64,000 nt of DNA from the NCBI RefSeq assembly GCF_042100115.1, contig NC_091272.1, forward strand, positions 5,146,001-5,210,000, read 5' to 3'. This DNA comes from Alternaria dauci (taxonomy: Eukaryota; Ascomycota; Dothideomycetes; Pleosporales; Pleosporaceae). The position numbers were made by a program, and so were the translations under genes. Numbering within the stretch: the stretch's first letter is position 1; every line of letters begins with the position of its first letter. Positions 10,974 through 22,494 of the stretch are shown here, one piece after another. Below the pieces are notes generated by a model. It ran no database searches, had not been told where the DNA came from, and saw only the letters and a list, made by a program, of their open reading frames with translations.

Positions 10974-12827
10974 TCATAGCTGGGCCATGACCTGCTGGTG
11001 GCCATCATCCCATGAGGATGGAGCCGTAAGCACAGACATGACCCTCGCCGTATTGCAAAATGGCTTCTTCGCACTCTCTCCACAGCTTTGCTTGTACTCC
11101 TCCGCGAGTGCGCTGACGTTCGTATTTTGTAGTTTTTCAATCCTTTCAGCGGTGGTGCGGAACGGTTGAGGCAATGGAGGAAACGACGCGGCGATGAGGG
11201 GCTGGCTGTATTCGACACCGAGCGACTCCAAAACAAGAGGCGTGACATGAGCTGTTGAACCCAGCACGCGAGGCATACCTTCAAACGTTAGCTTATCTAT
11301 GGTTCTCAGCAAAGGAGTAGGCTTACCGTGTCCAGCGAATCCGGCGGCGATGAAATGGCCCGGCCGCTGTGGTACCGCACCAATAAATGGAAAATCGTCT
11401 GCAGTTTCGGTTTGGACTGCACTTTTGTCAGCCGACTGTACGTCAAAGTCACTCGCATGGCGCTATATTACTTCCAGTCCAGCAGCCGCCTTCGTTGACC
11501 TCCTTGCTGAGTTCCGCTGGAACTGTATCCGGCGAGCCTGTGACATCCGAGGGGCCCCAAGATTCGAAGAATGCAGCTACTCCGGCAATCTGTTGGTCCT
11601 CTTTATCATTAGGAAAGCAGTCTCCTGGCTTGTGAACAAGAAGTTGCCTTGCTCCGCCAATGATGATAGTGTTGTCGGGTGGTGGGAGCTGGAGATGGTA
11701 GTTCTGTCTTCGTCAGCGGGTCACCGATTGTAAAGGGAGCATCTGTAAGCCTTACGTTGACGACTGAATCCCAATGCTGGGCACCAGTATGCTTTATGAA
11801 CCCCGGCGGCGCTTTGATCGCGGCAATTGTCCCTCTGTCGGGCATTATGAGACTACTGAACTCGGGAAGAAGATGAGAAGCCCATCGGTTTGTCGTGTGG
11901 ACGACTGTTTTGGCACGAATGGTTCCGCGCTCAGTCGTGACTGTGATCCAGCCATCGGCGTCTCGCGCTGAAACATCGGTGACTGGGGTATGAGCTTGCA
12001 GATTGAGATTACCTTTCTGCAGAACGATGCGCAAGAGCGCATGCACGAATTTATATGGCCATCTGAGACGATGTTAGTAAGTTTGCGTGGAAGGAGTACA
12101 ATCGGAAGGGACCTACATTTGCCCTGCAGGATGCACCACTGCGGCAAGAGCACCCTTCATCTGCGTAAACTCCTCCGCGTCGTGTGCGTCTTCGATCATT
12201 CTGCATGTTTTAACGATCTCATGATCGTCGCCATGATCTCTCCGCATGTCTTCAAGTGCGCCCTTGAGCCTCGTCCAGGCCTCATCGGTCATGGCAGCAT
12301 CGAATGTTTCTCCGAACTTGAGACAGACCTCTTCCGTGATACCTTCTTCCTCTGTCAGATTCTTGAATGCTGGCAAATGAGCCATCTCATGTGCGATGAG
12401 CTCCATGGCACCATGGGCGCCAAACCGTTTTGACCATTTCGGGTAGCGGGAATAAGCATGCGGCCTTAATTGTCCTCCTGTACGTTGTTAGCTATCTCTT
12501 CAAGTGATGAGATGCAAGTGCCATCACCATTGCGTCCAGTGGCAGCTCCGCAAATATCACGAGCTTCTAGGAGAGTCACGTGAGGCTGCTTTGAAGCATT
12601 CTCTGTGTGCTAATCACTCGTCAGATTTAGTTGAGCGGACAAGTCATTTTGGTGCGGCGACATACTTTGTTGATCCAGTAAGCTGTCGACGCGCCGGCAT
12701 AACCACCGCCGATGATTGCCACATCGGTTTCCTCGGGTAACGTTTCGCTGGAGCGGAAGCTGCGCAACGGTGAGTTCGCAGCTTCAATCCAATAGGATTT
12801 GGTGGGGTTCACAATCGGCAAAACCAT
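10974..12827 (-). CDS. DAO-type FAD-dependent oxidoreductase, copy 1
   Basis: Seven exons: 12827-12666, 12609-12528, 12477-12117, 12062-11756, 11703-11472, 11416-11327 and 11278-10974. They sum to 1539 nt (512 residues), with introns of 48-56 nt. The dinucleotide-binding motif VAIIGGGYAGAST is at about residue 36-48. Other family motifs follow: EARDICGAATGRNGG (FAD contact), PYKFVHALLR, TTNRW, the DFPFIGAVP segment and a C-terminal GHFIAAGFAGHGMP. This is the pattern of glycine/D-amino-acid or amine oxidase-like flavoproteins (DAO fold), which oxidise an amine using FAD and oxygen. The substrate is unknown. There is no signal peptide, so a cytosolic or peroxisomal enzyme is expected. It is transcribed divergently from the HAD gene across a promoter with several CCGG palindromes, which implies shared regulation. 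Confidence 0.88.
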
Positions 12828-12946
12828 GTCGAGGAATTGAGAACAATAAATTACTTTCTACAGCAGAACAGAGAGCACGTTTCGCATGGCAATCCGCATC
12901 GTATACGTGTTCATATCTACAGTCCAACACCGCTCCTTCGAAGACC

Positions 12947-12967
12947 GACCGGGCACCTGGCCCGGTC
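12947..12967. promoter_or_regulatory. Spaced perfect inverted repeat GACCGGGC-N5-GCCCGGTC
   Basis: Two 8-bp arms in perfect inverted symmetry around ACCTG, 120 bp upstream of the FAD oxidoreductase 1 start codon. The arm repeats the GACCGGG half of the palindrome found in the other cluster promoters. Confidence 0.6.
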
Positions 12968-13151
12968 ATCGAGCTTATCACTTCGATCTAGGAAGTCAGA
13001 GCTTGAGAGACGATGACGCCGGTCCGGAGTCTTCTGAAATTATTGCCTATCGTCATCGTGCCAAGGTACCTATGTGTCACTGGCAGAACCGGGTAAGCGA
13101 TCCGGTCGTTATCGATAATGATATGGCCCGAGCGCGGCAGCAGTCACCTCA

Positions 13152-13164
13152 GACCGGGCCGGTC
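13152..13164. promoter_or_regulatory. Palindrome GACCGGGCCGGTC, copy 1
   Basis: Lies 175 bp upstream of the HAD start codon. The same 13-mer occurs at 19057-19069, and its core of 12 bases occurs in reverse at 21418. It is a candidate operator for a zinc-cluster regulator. Confidence 0.6.
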
Positions 13165-13338
13165 TTCTGTCATCCAATAGTACCCCACTCAGTATAGCAA
13201 AAGATCAGAACACCGGGTCTTTATGCAGGGGTCTGTTCTCCAGAGGTCTGTTACTCTTCGTGCCATGTCGACATATCTTGCATCAACCGCTGTCGAGCTC
13301 CTTGATTTTAGTCACCACACACCACCCCGAAAGCCAGG

Positions 13339-14067
13339 ATGACGCAGCCTTCCAAGCATGTTGTTTTCGACGTCGTCGGCACCTGCGTATCGTTCGACGC
13401 CTACTACGAACGCATAGACTCAGTCTTGGGGGCAAAACTTCGCGACCACTGCGTAACCGCGCAACACTTCGGGTACACCTGGCAGACAGCGGCTGAGCTG
13501 GAATTCACCTTCTTGTCCATCTCCGGAAGCTACAAGCCTTACAAGGACGTTCTGCGAGGACTCTTCTACCGTACCCTTAGCCTCTGTGGAATCGCCGACA
13601 CCCGGGCTATAGCCACCGAAGAGGAACGGGAAAAATGCATCGAAGGCTATTCCGCCTTACAACTGCGTCCCGGCTGTCAGGAGACATTCCAGTTGCTGCG
13701 CGACAACGGCTTTACCGTCTGGTGCTTCACCACCGGCGATGTGCAACGAGTAAGAGGCTATTTCGAGCGCGCCGGTGTAGACATGCCGCTGGAGAATTTT
13801 GTTAGTTGCGACAACACAGGTGTGGCCAAACCCGCTCTGCCGGCCTATCAAGCTGTATGGAATCAACTTGGGGCAAAGGATGTGAAATGGTTTGCTGCCG
13901 CACACATGTGGGATGTCGCAGCGGCCACGAAAGTCGGTTTCCGTGGAGCATGGAGCTCTGTGTACGAGAAGGAAGCTTGTCTCGACGTTTTCAGTGACGT
14001 GAAGCTGGAGGTGGTGGCTGGAGGTCTTATGGAAATGGCGCAGCAGATCGTAGAGAAGTCTCAATGA
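13339..14067 (+). CDS. HAD-superfamily hydrolase, haloacid dehalogenase type II-like
   Basis: A single exon of 242 residues starting at an ATG in MTQPSKHVVFD. HAD motifs in order: nucleophile motif FDVVGT (Asp11), motif II FTTGD, the motif III lysine in GVAKPALPAY, and motif IV AHMWDVAAA. The helical cap between motifs I and II (about residues 16-110) matches the length of 2-haloacid dehalogenases. These use the Asp to displace halide or hydrolyse phosphate. The true substrate is unknown, and many fungal members are not dehalogenases. It is divergent from FAD oxidoreductase 1 across a palindrome-rich promoter. It could act on a product of the flavoenzymes (inference). Confidence 0.85.
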   Translation: MTQPSKHVVFDVVGTCVSFDAYYERIDSVLGAKLRDHCVTAQHFGYTWQTAAELEFTFLSISGSYKPYKDVLRGLFYRTLSLCGIADTRAIATEEEREKCIEGYSALQLRPGCQETFQLLRDNGFTVWCFTTGDVQRVRGYFERAGVDMPLENFVSCDNTGVAKPALPAYQAVWNQLGAKDVKWFAAAHMWDVAAATKVGFRGAWSSVYEKEACLDVFSDVKLEVVAGGLMEMAQQIVEKSQ

Positions 14068-14413
14068 CATCAGTAAAGGATATTCATTTCCCACGCCTTT
14101 TCCTGTTTCTTCCCAGGATCTTGCCCGATGCTCGCCATTATCTCTTGTGAGGGCGCGGATTAGCAGATGTATCGCGTGTCCGTGATAAGCCGGGGCTCCT
14201 ACTAACCGGTTACGGGCAAGCTTTGTGCGGAGCCCCTGCAGGAAGCTGGACGGCTCCAACGTCGCTGCATTGCGCGGCATTTAGCTATCTTATCGCTCGC
14301 GCTTCGGTAGGTGGGTGTCTTTGACAGCTGCGAATCTACGACGTATGCTCAGAAGACTTCCGCAAACCCGACCTTTTCAGTTTATACCTAGTCCTGTTTG
14401 TTCAATTCGAGCT
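14068..14413. other. Intergenic region upstream of the zinc-cluster regulator
   Basis: 346 bp between the HAD stop and the regulator start. I see no copy of the GACCGGGCCGGT element here, so the regulator may not autoregulate through it. Nothing else is recognisable. Confidence 0.5.
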
Positions 14414-17053
14414 ATGGATGTCGAGCCTCCAAGACCCACTAAGAGGCGTCATATAGCGGCCGAAGAGCGACAGCGAGCAGTTCGCGCGTAAGACCCACCA
14501 CTGTCTCGCCGAAAAACGCGAGGCAGAGTCTTGGCTGACAAACATCGCATAGGTGTGATGAGTGTCGCCGTCTCAAAGAAAAGTGCGAGGATGGGACACC
14601 ATGCAGGCGCTGTCGCCATCTGCGCCGACCCTGTAGATACAATGTTGCGCCTGCTGCAGTAGACAAGCGTGGACCGGGCCTTCCTGATACGCTCAATGAG
14701 CTCATGGATCGCATGCGATGTATGGAATTCATAGTGAAACACCATCATCCGAATCTCGCCCTGGATATCGTTTCTCTACAACGTATATGCGATTCCTTGT
14801 CTTCGCCCACTCCACCACGCGACCAGAACGAGATAATACCCGAGTCCATTGAGATGTCAGCAAATGCCCAAGTCTCTGACAGCCCTGATATTGGAGATGA
14901 GGATTGTACCATCGACCGCGTAGACGGCACGACAGTGCGTAAGTGCTTGTTAAATCTCTTTGCTATTCCTCAGGCACACTGACGAGACATTTTGTCGTCG
15001 TGCAGATTACTCAGGCGAGTTCTCCCATTGGAACTTTTCCATGCACATCAAACGCAATATAGACGAACTTATGGCCAAAGCCAACGTGCAGGTACGTCAA
15101 TCTAGCCTAGTCTTTTCCTGTTTGCTCACATCCCTATCAGAATCTAGAAAATGTAACGCGAGTACCAGATTTTATTCGCGTCGGCGAAGCAGATCCAGCC
15201 TCGACATCCATTGCTGATATCCTTGCTGTTGTGCCACCCCGTCCGGTTGCTACTTTCTTGACCAATGTCTTCTTCAATCATGCCGCCAGCGTCTACTACT
15301 ATGTGGATCGACGCTGGTTTGACGACACGCTAGACAAAATATACACCCAAACCGTCTCGCTACGCTCCAAAGACGTTACTGCGATATGTGTGGTACTGAT
15401 GGTGCTGGCAGTTGGAACCCAATTCGTCCATTTAGAATCGCCCGACCGTCACAAGACCCACAGTGCGGGCGTTGCAACGGACTCCGAAGTTCAGAGTAGT
15501 TGGGAGCTCGAGATCGGATCCGGCTTTTATCGTCAAGTGGCAAAGCTTCTTTCGGAAGTCATCCACGCTGGCTCACTACTCAGCGTCCAAGTACTCTTGC
15601 TCCTCGGTCTATATTCCTTACCAATTGATGCATCTGGACTAAGCTACATCTACCTAAACTTGGCCATCAAGGTAGCCATACAAAACGGGATGCACCGAAA
15701 AGTCTCGCGTAATGTTCTCGATCCGAGAACCAAAGAGATCAGGCGTCGCATTTGGTGGACAGTGTACTGCATGGAAAGGTTCGTCGATTTCTAACTCTCT
15801 GATACCACATCGTCCTGGTTCTCACAGATGTGACTTATTAGGAAGATCGGTATATACCATGGCCGCCCGATATCCATAATACAGTCCGATATCGATGCAG
15901 ATCTACCTCGGAGTTCTGAAGCAGACTCCATGAATTATGACTCTTTCGATCCTCAAGGTCTCTTAGAATCAATCAAACTCACACGGCAGGCTGAAGCATT
16001 CCTTCACGAGATGTAAGTCCAGATCAAGACTCTCTAGGAACATGGCAATAGGAAACAACCAACTGACTATTTTTGGCCAGCTCATGTCTCCGAACATGTA
16101 CGAAGACTGAAGTCGGGACGATTTTGAACCGTATCAAACATATGAAGGCAGAACTGCGAGGGCCCTGGTCGCCTCCCCGTGGGGGTGCATTATCGCCAAC
16201 CGCGAACCACCAAGCAGAGCTACCGAAATCCCGCGCATTGGTTCATTCGAGACTAGAGTGCTGCTTATTGCACATGTTCATCGGACGACCCTTCATCCTC
16301 GCGCATCGTCATGCGCGGACCAGGGCACATTCCAAGAACGCTAATGCCGCATCCCCAGAAGGACGCCGGAGGAAAGCATCCGAGTCGCACTCACAGTGGG
16401 ACTTCTTGGTCCAGGACTGTGTTGCGGCCGCGAAGGAAGTTATCAGCATATGTCAAATCATGCAGACGGGCGACATGGGCCTTGCAAAGTCGTCCTATGC
16501 TGAGTATAGTTCCTGTCGCGCGTCCCTGCTCGTCTTGATCGCCTATAGCATATGCTACCGTACAAACGAGTTCGCAAACACTCTACAAGTGGGTCTTCAA
16601 GCGATTAGAGAGATGGCCTCGGCGGGCGATTCCGCGCGTTCAGAAGTATCCCTCCTAGAGACACTGGAAGCGGCGCTGCATCGACTACACGTGTTCAACC
16701 CATTACCTAGTCAACCTGCTGGTATGGAAGCCAAAAATCCGGCTGAAGAGGGCTACAACGGCTTTCTAAATTGGTACAAGAAAGCAGAATGGTCCGCGAA
16801 TCCTCGTCCTGCGCCTTTAGCATCTGAACATGCGAGTGTACAAACCGCAACAGCACGAGACCCAAGGATGACACCAAACAGAGCCGATGCAACAGTGGAT
16901 AGTGTGCCAAGCGATGCATCTCTCGATGGCTATCCGTTCGATTTTGATCTACTTAACTCGGATGGAAGCGTGGCATTCTTCACCTCGAACTTTGATGATC
17001 ATGGTAACACAGAGAGGGACTTCTTTGAGAGCCTTTCATGGCTACCGAAATGA
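14414..17053 (+). CDS. Zn2Cys6 fungal-specific transcription factor
   Basis: Six exons: 14414-14487, 14553-14938, 15006-15091, 15141-15778, 15842-16012 and 16081-17053. They sum to 2328 nt (775 residues). The DNA-binding cluster is C26-x2-C29-x6-C36-x5-C42-x2-C45-x6-C52 with a basic linker, preceded by a Lys/Arg-rich stretch. The middle homology region carries the usual landmarks YSGEFSHWNF, the RRIWWTVYCMER segment and GRPISI. These identify a Fungal_trans regulatory domain. The C-terminus is acidic and aromatic (DGYPFDFDLLNSDGSVAFF), as expected for activation. It is nuclear and binds CGG-type repeats. Its position among genes that share CCGG palindromes makes it the likely pathway-specific regulator (inference). 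Confidence 0.9.
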
Positions 17054-17206
17054 TGTTCTGCGTACGCTAAAATCGACAATATATGAGCGATGAAAGGCAT
17101 CGGGTTAACTCTCTTCGCCAACAGAGGGCATGTGAAAGTTGGTGGACGAATCTTCGCATCGCAAAAGTGAGCAATCCAGGTCCACACTTGTCGCTGTATT
17201 TCATGA

Positions 17207-18818
17207 TCACAACCGTGCTTGAGCAGGCTGGCTTTCCGCAATCTGTTGCCACGTCTTGAGAGACACATGTTCTCTTTGCTGGTACCATCTGCTTCTGGTG
17301 ATGCGATATGGTAAAGGGAGGTCCACATCCTCTGCATCGCCCGTAATGACCATAGAAGCGATGGCTTTTGCACAGAAGAAGATCTGCGGCATACCGTGCC
17401 CGCTGAATCCTGCGCACATATACTGGCCGGGCTTCCCGCAAACTGGCCCGACGTAAGGGAAGCCGTCGTTGGAATAGCCCATGACTAACACGGAACAATA
17501 TTAGTCAGTTCTGAAAAATTCAACCAAGGGCGCTGGTGCAGATATGGCACTTACTACCTGTCCAGAGGTCTTCTGTGCGGGCACCACTATTCTCCCACCC
17601 GCGAAAATGCCGTTGCATGTAACCGTCAAAATAATGCCGTGCGCCATCCATTAGTTTGCTGTCGTCGGACACATCAAACCATTCGTCCAAGTCTTTGTAG
17701 TAGTCGCGCCTTCCGCCGCCAACGATAATACTACCGTCCGGTCGAGGAATCATATAGTCGTACTCATAGTCCGAGAACCGCATCATGTAGCTATCCGTCA
17801 TCTTTGGTGCGTTCTCGCCCGCCAAGCGCGCTACTATGCCTCTCACTGGGACGACTTTGTCCTTCATCTCTGGTACGAGAGCAGACGTGTAACCGTTCGT
17901 GGCATAGACGACAGTGCTGGTCTGGACGGAGCCACGAGATGTGTTGACGACCCAGCGATGATCTTTTGCACCTTCATTGACTGCCGAGACTGACGTTACT
18001 GACGTATGTGTTTGCAAGTTAACACCCATAGATACTGCTTTTTCTAGCAAGTGCGCCACAAGTCGGTAGGGCCACAGTCTAGCGGCATGATATGTGTGGC
18101 AAGACTTTGCACCCCAAACGCCAGAAACCTATCCGCTTTGTCAAATCTCTTCGAAGAAATGGTTCAATGAAGCATGTCAACTCCAAACATTACATACCTC
18201 TTCTGCTTTGCTTCCCGAAGTAAATTTGATCTCTTTTGCAGTTGAGATATCCGCTTTAGCGATTTTCGCAATGTCAGCTTGGATCTTATCGCGGCCGGCG
18301 TCGTAAAAGCAAACATCTGTAACCCTTGTCTCCTCAAAGTCGCAGTCACAATGTTCACGCCGAACAAGTTCCTTGATTGCGTCGACCTGGCGGGCTTCGA
18401 ACGTAGCGACGTGCTCCGCGACCGCTTTGCCATGTGTATCTAGTACGCTCGCCGCTCTTGACAAAGGATCTGGTTTCAAATGACCGCCTTCACTCTTATC
18501 ATCAGTACTGACGAGATCTAACTTAAATCTCGAGGGCATATTATACGTACCGTTACGTCCGGTGGCGCCAGAGCAGGCCTCACGTGCCTCAAGGATAAGT
18601 ATTGATGGAATTGGGCGATCACGAAGCACACATTCCTCGGCTATGTGATGCGCAATCGATGCTCCAGCGTATCCCGCCCCAATGATTACGACATCGGCCC
18701 GCGTGGGAAGATGTTCAGTGCTGCGATGGTTGTCGATGGGCCCGACTTGTTTCCTCCAATAAGAGGGAACAGCATCCGCCACTGGGAAAGGTTTGACGGT
18801 GGGACTAGGAAAGGACAT
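17207..18818 (-). CDS. DAO-type FAD-dependent oxidoreductase, copy 2
   Basis: Four exons: 18818-18551, 18487-18198, 18128-17558 and 17484-17207. They sum to 1407 nt (468 residues), with introns of 63-73 nt. The FAD-binding motif VVIIGAGYAGASIA is near residue 43. Other motifs are EAREACSGATGRNGGHLKP, RLWPYRLVAHLLEKA, YATNGYTSALVPEM, MGYSNDGFPYVGPV and GQYMCAGFSGHGMPQ. The enzyme is clearly homologous to copy 1 but has fewer introns and low identity, so the pair is an old duplication or two independent recruitments. Expected chemistry is FAD- and oxygen-dependent amine or amino-acid oxidation; the substrate is unknown. It is convergent with the zinc-cluster regulator (153 bp between stops). 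A GACCGGGCCGGTC palindrome sits 239 bp upstream. Confidence 0.88.
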
Positions 18819-19505
18819 GTTAGAGAATTGAGGTTCGAGTCGATTTCATGTCTTAGCGGTAGTTTTACGAAGATGTTCTAAGCGCAAGGCGGGCTATGTA
18901 GGTACTCACGCTTAGTCATTGAAAGGGCAGGTGGGCTTCTACTGTACCCATCCCGGAAACTCGCGTACTTTGATCGGGTAGATAAAACAAGCAAGCCTGG
19001 AATCTTGGTCCTTGGCTTCAAGTGGCTGCGCAAGGCGGTGATCGTCAGGCAACTACGACCGGGCCGGTCTCCGGACCGGCCCTCGATAAGGATCCAGTTG
19101 ACTTTCCTACCCCGCAAGTAAACACCCGTTTAGTGCAGCAGGGTCCGGCATAGAAGCCTTGCATTTGTGTAACATCATTTGCAGTGTTGGAAAAGCCCTT
19201 CGACCTTATTTTTGGTTGACAAAGCTGAATCTGATGCGAGATGATCGAGCAATTCTATTAGAAAATACCCATAGCAATGGCTGTTCGCGTGCCAAAGAGT
19301 AGTGATGCAAACACGTATAGGAAGAGTGTTAGATTATCAGCATACAATACCACAATGAATGCACAACTTGTGTTACAACAGATGTATTGAACGACTTGAT
19401 AATTGCTACCTACGGCGGGGCCTTGAAGACGCTTTCCCAAATTTCAGCTCGCGACACAAGCGTCGATAATCCTTCTGTTGGAAACCATCGCGCACGACAC
19501 GAACT
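18819..19505. other. Intergenic region upstream of FAD oxidoreductase 2
   Basis: 687 bp holding the FAD oxidoreductase 2 promoter (with the palindrome at 19057) and the 3' flank of the MFS gene. No coding exon was seen. Confidence 0.55.
19057..19069. promoter_or_regulatory. Palindrome GACCGGGCCGGTC, copy 2
   Basis: Identical 13-mer to that at 13152-13164. It is followed two bases later by the related CCGGACCGGCCC (19071-19082), making a double element 239-263 bp upstream of FAD oxidoreductase 2. Confidence 0.6.
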
Positions 19506-21288
19506 TTATTCGGTAACAACATTACTCAACGGCTTCCTGGGCATCCTTGTGATCAACATGACCATGCTAGGCACAGTAAGAACCAGCAAACCACAGTTCA
19601 CGTAGATTGGAACCACAGGACCAATGCCACTCGCGGAGCTCAGACCATAGGAAACTGCCTGCCCCGCCGTCTCAAACGCGCGAAACAAGCCCCCCACGCG
19701 TGCAGAATCGCTCATGTCGTTGGAGAATGTGCCAAGAATCCAGTATAGTGTCAATTGCGTCCAGTAGCCGCTCACGAAGATGATAAGGTACGGCACGTAT
19801 GCCCTTGCCCATCTACCGGTTTCTCTGTTGTTGAAGTCAGTCTCAGTTACATTAGGGCATGCTTCACTGCGGGATAACTCACGATCCGTAATCTAGCGCC
19901 GATGAATCGCCGAGGTAGTGGTACTCAAAAGCGGTCCAGATGAAACAAGCAGTTTGTGGCAAGATCCACAGCAAGAATGCAGCCCATGCCTTGGGCCGTT
20001 GGGACCACCGCTGGCTGTCTAGAAGTTTTCCGAATACAACGACCGAAGGAATGGTGATGGCAGCTGTACTAGTCAGCATGTGGTCTGCGGTGCGCAGGGT
20101 CTATACATACGGATAAGAAAAGATGAAAGAGCGCGTGCGCGGACCGAGAAATGTAGCGAGAGATAGGTACCCATCGTTCCTCCGTAAAAGAAAGAATAGA
20201 ACGAGGGTAGAAAGATTAACCAGATCTGGCAACATGTTAGTGCTTTCCAAAGTTTGAAGACTGATTCATTGCTTACCTTGTTGCTTTGTAGATAACTCCA
20301 TAGAGCCACGAATTCTTGCTTCCAAGTGACCCTTCCCGACATGGCGACCTTGCTGCCATCGCGACGACGCACCCGGCGTGTAGAAGACAATAACAGTGCC
20401 CAAAGAACTCCAGTGCATTCTGTCTTCAGTCAGTAACTGTGCACTCAGAACATATGCCTACGTATCTTTGACGTACCGAATCCAACAAAGACCAGGTATG
20501 TCGACCATGCAATACCTCCAGCAGAAGCTCTGTCCGAATTCGTGGAAAAGTTTATCGCGCCACCGATCAAGCTTCCGGAGCTTCGCATAGCCGACCAGAT
20601 ACCTGTCAAAGGTTATTACAATGATCATCCTGCGAGTTGGACGCATATACTTACCAAGGTATAGCCCCTTTTCTTCTGGCCTTGGGTAGCATAACATGGC
20701 CGTCGTTTCACCGACGTAAAGAAATCCGCCCGCTAGGCCGTTAATAACCTGGCCTCATCAGTATGTTTCCCTTGTATACGGATGAGTGATGATCGTACAC
20801 TGGCAGCTAAGAGGTACCAGTCGACGCTGAACTTAGCGTTTACATAGTACGCAGATCCTTGGAGGGGCATTGTAAGAGCCGCAATGAAGCACGCCCATTT
20901 GATTCCTATCCTGTTGATGATAGGACCTCCAAGGATGGTACTGATGAAGCCCATGGCGTAGCTCAACGAATTTGCAAGATTCGCTAGCCATGGTGTAGAC
21001 AGACCGCCTCCTCCTAGGTTAGATATAGCGTCACCCATAGCAGGGCCAACAAGTGAAAGCCTTGGTCATGTTCAGCATCCTGATGGTAGTCTCTGATGGG
21101 GTTACTTACGCTCCGAACAGCACCATCTGGAACAGCACGCTCCGATATAAAGTCGACCATTTCCAAGATCGCAGAAAGTCGTAATCAGTTACTTCCTCCT
21201 GCGATCCTATCGCAATGTCCTCACCACCGTCATTCTCCGTGTCCTTCACTTTGGCGTCTTTGGTGTCTTTAGTTTGCGAGTAATCCAT
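19506..21288 (-). CDS. Unc93-like major facilitator superfamily transporter
   Basis: Eight exons: 21288-21110, 21060-20799, 20748-20655, 20602-20477, 20419-20277, 20225-20111, 20063-19883 and 19824-19506. They sum to 1419 nt (472 residues). All introns are 47-58 nt. The cytosolic N-terminus is charged. About 11-12 hydrophobic segments follow. Landmarks of the fungal Unc93 (DUF895) family are LSLVGPAMGDAISNLGGGG, GFLYVGETTAML, SSGSLIGGAINF, YGGTMGTYLSLHFSVRARALSS and FETAGQAVSYGL. It is a plasma- or organelle-membrane transporter of unknown substrate. It carries the shared palindrome 130 bp upstream of its start, so it probably imports a substrate or exports a product for the flavoenzyme/HAD cluster (inference). 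Confidence 0.88.
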
Positions 21289-22494
21289 GGCAAAACTTTT
21301 ACTGAACACCGTTCATGAAACGCTTCCATTTTATGCAGGACTCTTGAGTCTCAGAGAATATCGGCCGGCAAGGTGATTGGGAGATGGTGCCCCTTGTTTG
21401 CTCCAGATAAGCATTGCACCGGCCCGGTCTGTAGCGCGACTGATTAGACATGGTGTTAACGGGCGACTCGTGGAGTGCTTATCGAGCATGGATGTAATCG
21501 CGAAAACATGTGGGTTCAACCGGGTGGAGATTCTTATCTATATCCACGAGAAGGGGAGATAAACGATAGATGTCTCAAAGTTCAGCCTCAGCGATCAAAA
21601 GACAGGCTCACTTCCTTGTCCGTCCACGTGTGCGTCTGAAAACCGCATTATGTCGCTGTCTCGGTCTGTCCTATAACTATCGCTTCGAGCGCTAGCCCAT
21701 GAGCTCCGGCAATGTTATCGCTGCCAACCTAGGACGTTGTCCATGCTCCGTTTGTGTCGCTAAGCCTTTCTTGTGAGCATAGGGTAGTAGCCGTGCTCGA
21801 CTGTCGCGCTCTCTTCAAGGTGCTCCGGGCCTTTACAGACCTGGATTCCTGTCGCAATTAGCATGTGGATAGGCACGAGTCCGAACGATGTAACGGTGCT
21901 GTTAAGCTCTAAGAAGGCTAGCCGATGTCTTTGTCCAAGCTGAAAGGTAGCTGCACGCAACACAAGCGTTGTTGGAAGTGACGGGAAGCGCCGGTGTTGG
22001 AGTTGCGGGGTGCGGAGGTGTCTCCACTCTTCTAACCACGCACACCAATCAAACCACTGGTATTACACCCCTTTCTTCCGATGGACGGGAAGGAGAGGCA
22101 TTCAACTTTCTAGCCCACGACCGCGAATATGCGCACATCTGAGTAACAGGTCTCTAGAGGAGAAAATGCCCGTTAAAAGTCCTCTGTGGCTATATTGTTG
22201 GGGTGCCAAAGTGGCAGAGTTGCGTTTTCGGAAGCAGTAAATTGACCTCGGAACGGCACCGCAGCTTCCGAAAGATCGCGAGCAAGGGCTGATATTCAAC
22301 GTCCCAAGGTCGTATATACCTAGCATATCTAATAGTTTTACTGTCGATCAAAAGCATACAAAACCATCAGTTTGAATCAGCTCGGGAAGCGCAAGAGGAC
22401 ATAAGTGGCAGAACTGCATAAGCATATCGACGCGCTCATACCTGGACGCATAGTGTGTCGCGATGAGCTGGCACTTCAAGCTCTTTTCTCCGCG
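21289..22494. other. Intergenic region, MFS promoter and DUF6536 3' flank
   Basis: About 1.2 kb. The only recognisable element is the palindrome at 21418-21430. Nothing coding was seen in the rest. Confidence 0.55.
21418..21430. promoter_or_regulatory. Palindrome ACCGGCCCGGTCT, copy 3 (reverse orientation)
   Basis: Its reverse complement, AGACCGGGCCGGT, matches the copy at 13151-13163 exactly. It lies 130 bp upstream of the MFS transporter start codon. Confidence 0.6.

Larger units (their letters stand above)
12828..13338. promoter_or_regulatory. Divergent promoter between FAD oxidoreductase 1 and the HAD gene
   Basis: A 511-bp shared promoter rich in CCGG-type palindromes. It contains the two elements listed separately at 12947 and 13152. 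There is also a spaced pair, ACCGGG (13088-13093) and CCGGTC (13102-13107), and a GCCGGTCCGG element at 13018-13027. CGG/CCG inverted repeats are the standard target type of Zn2Cys6 regulators, and such a gene lies 1.6 kb away at 14414. Assignment of this regulator to these sites is inference. Confidence 0.6.
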
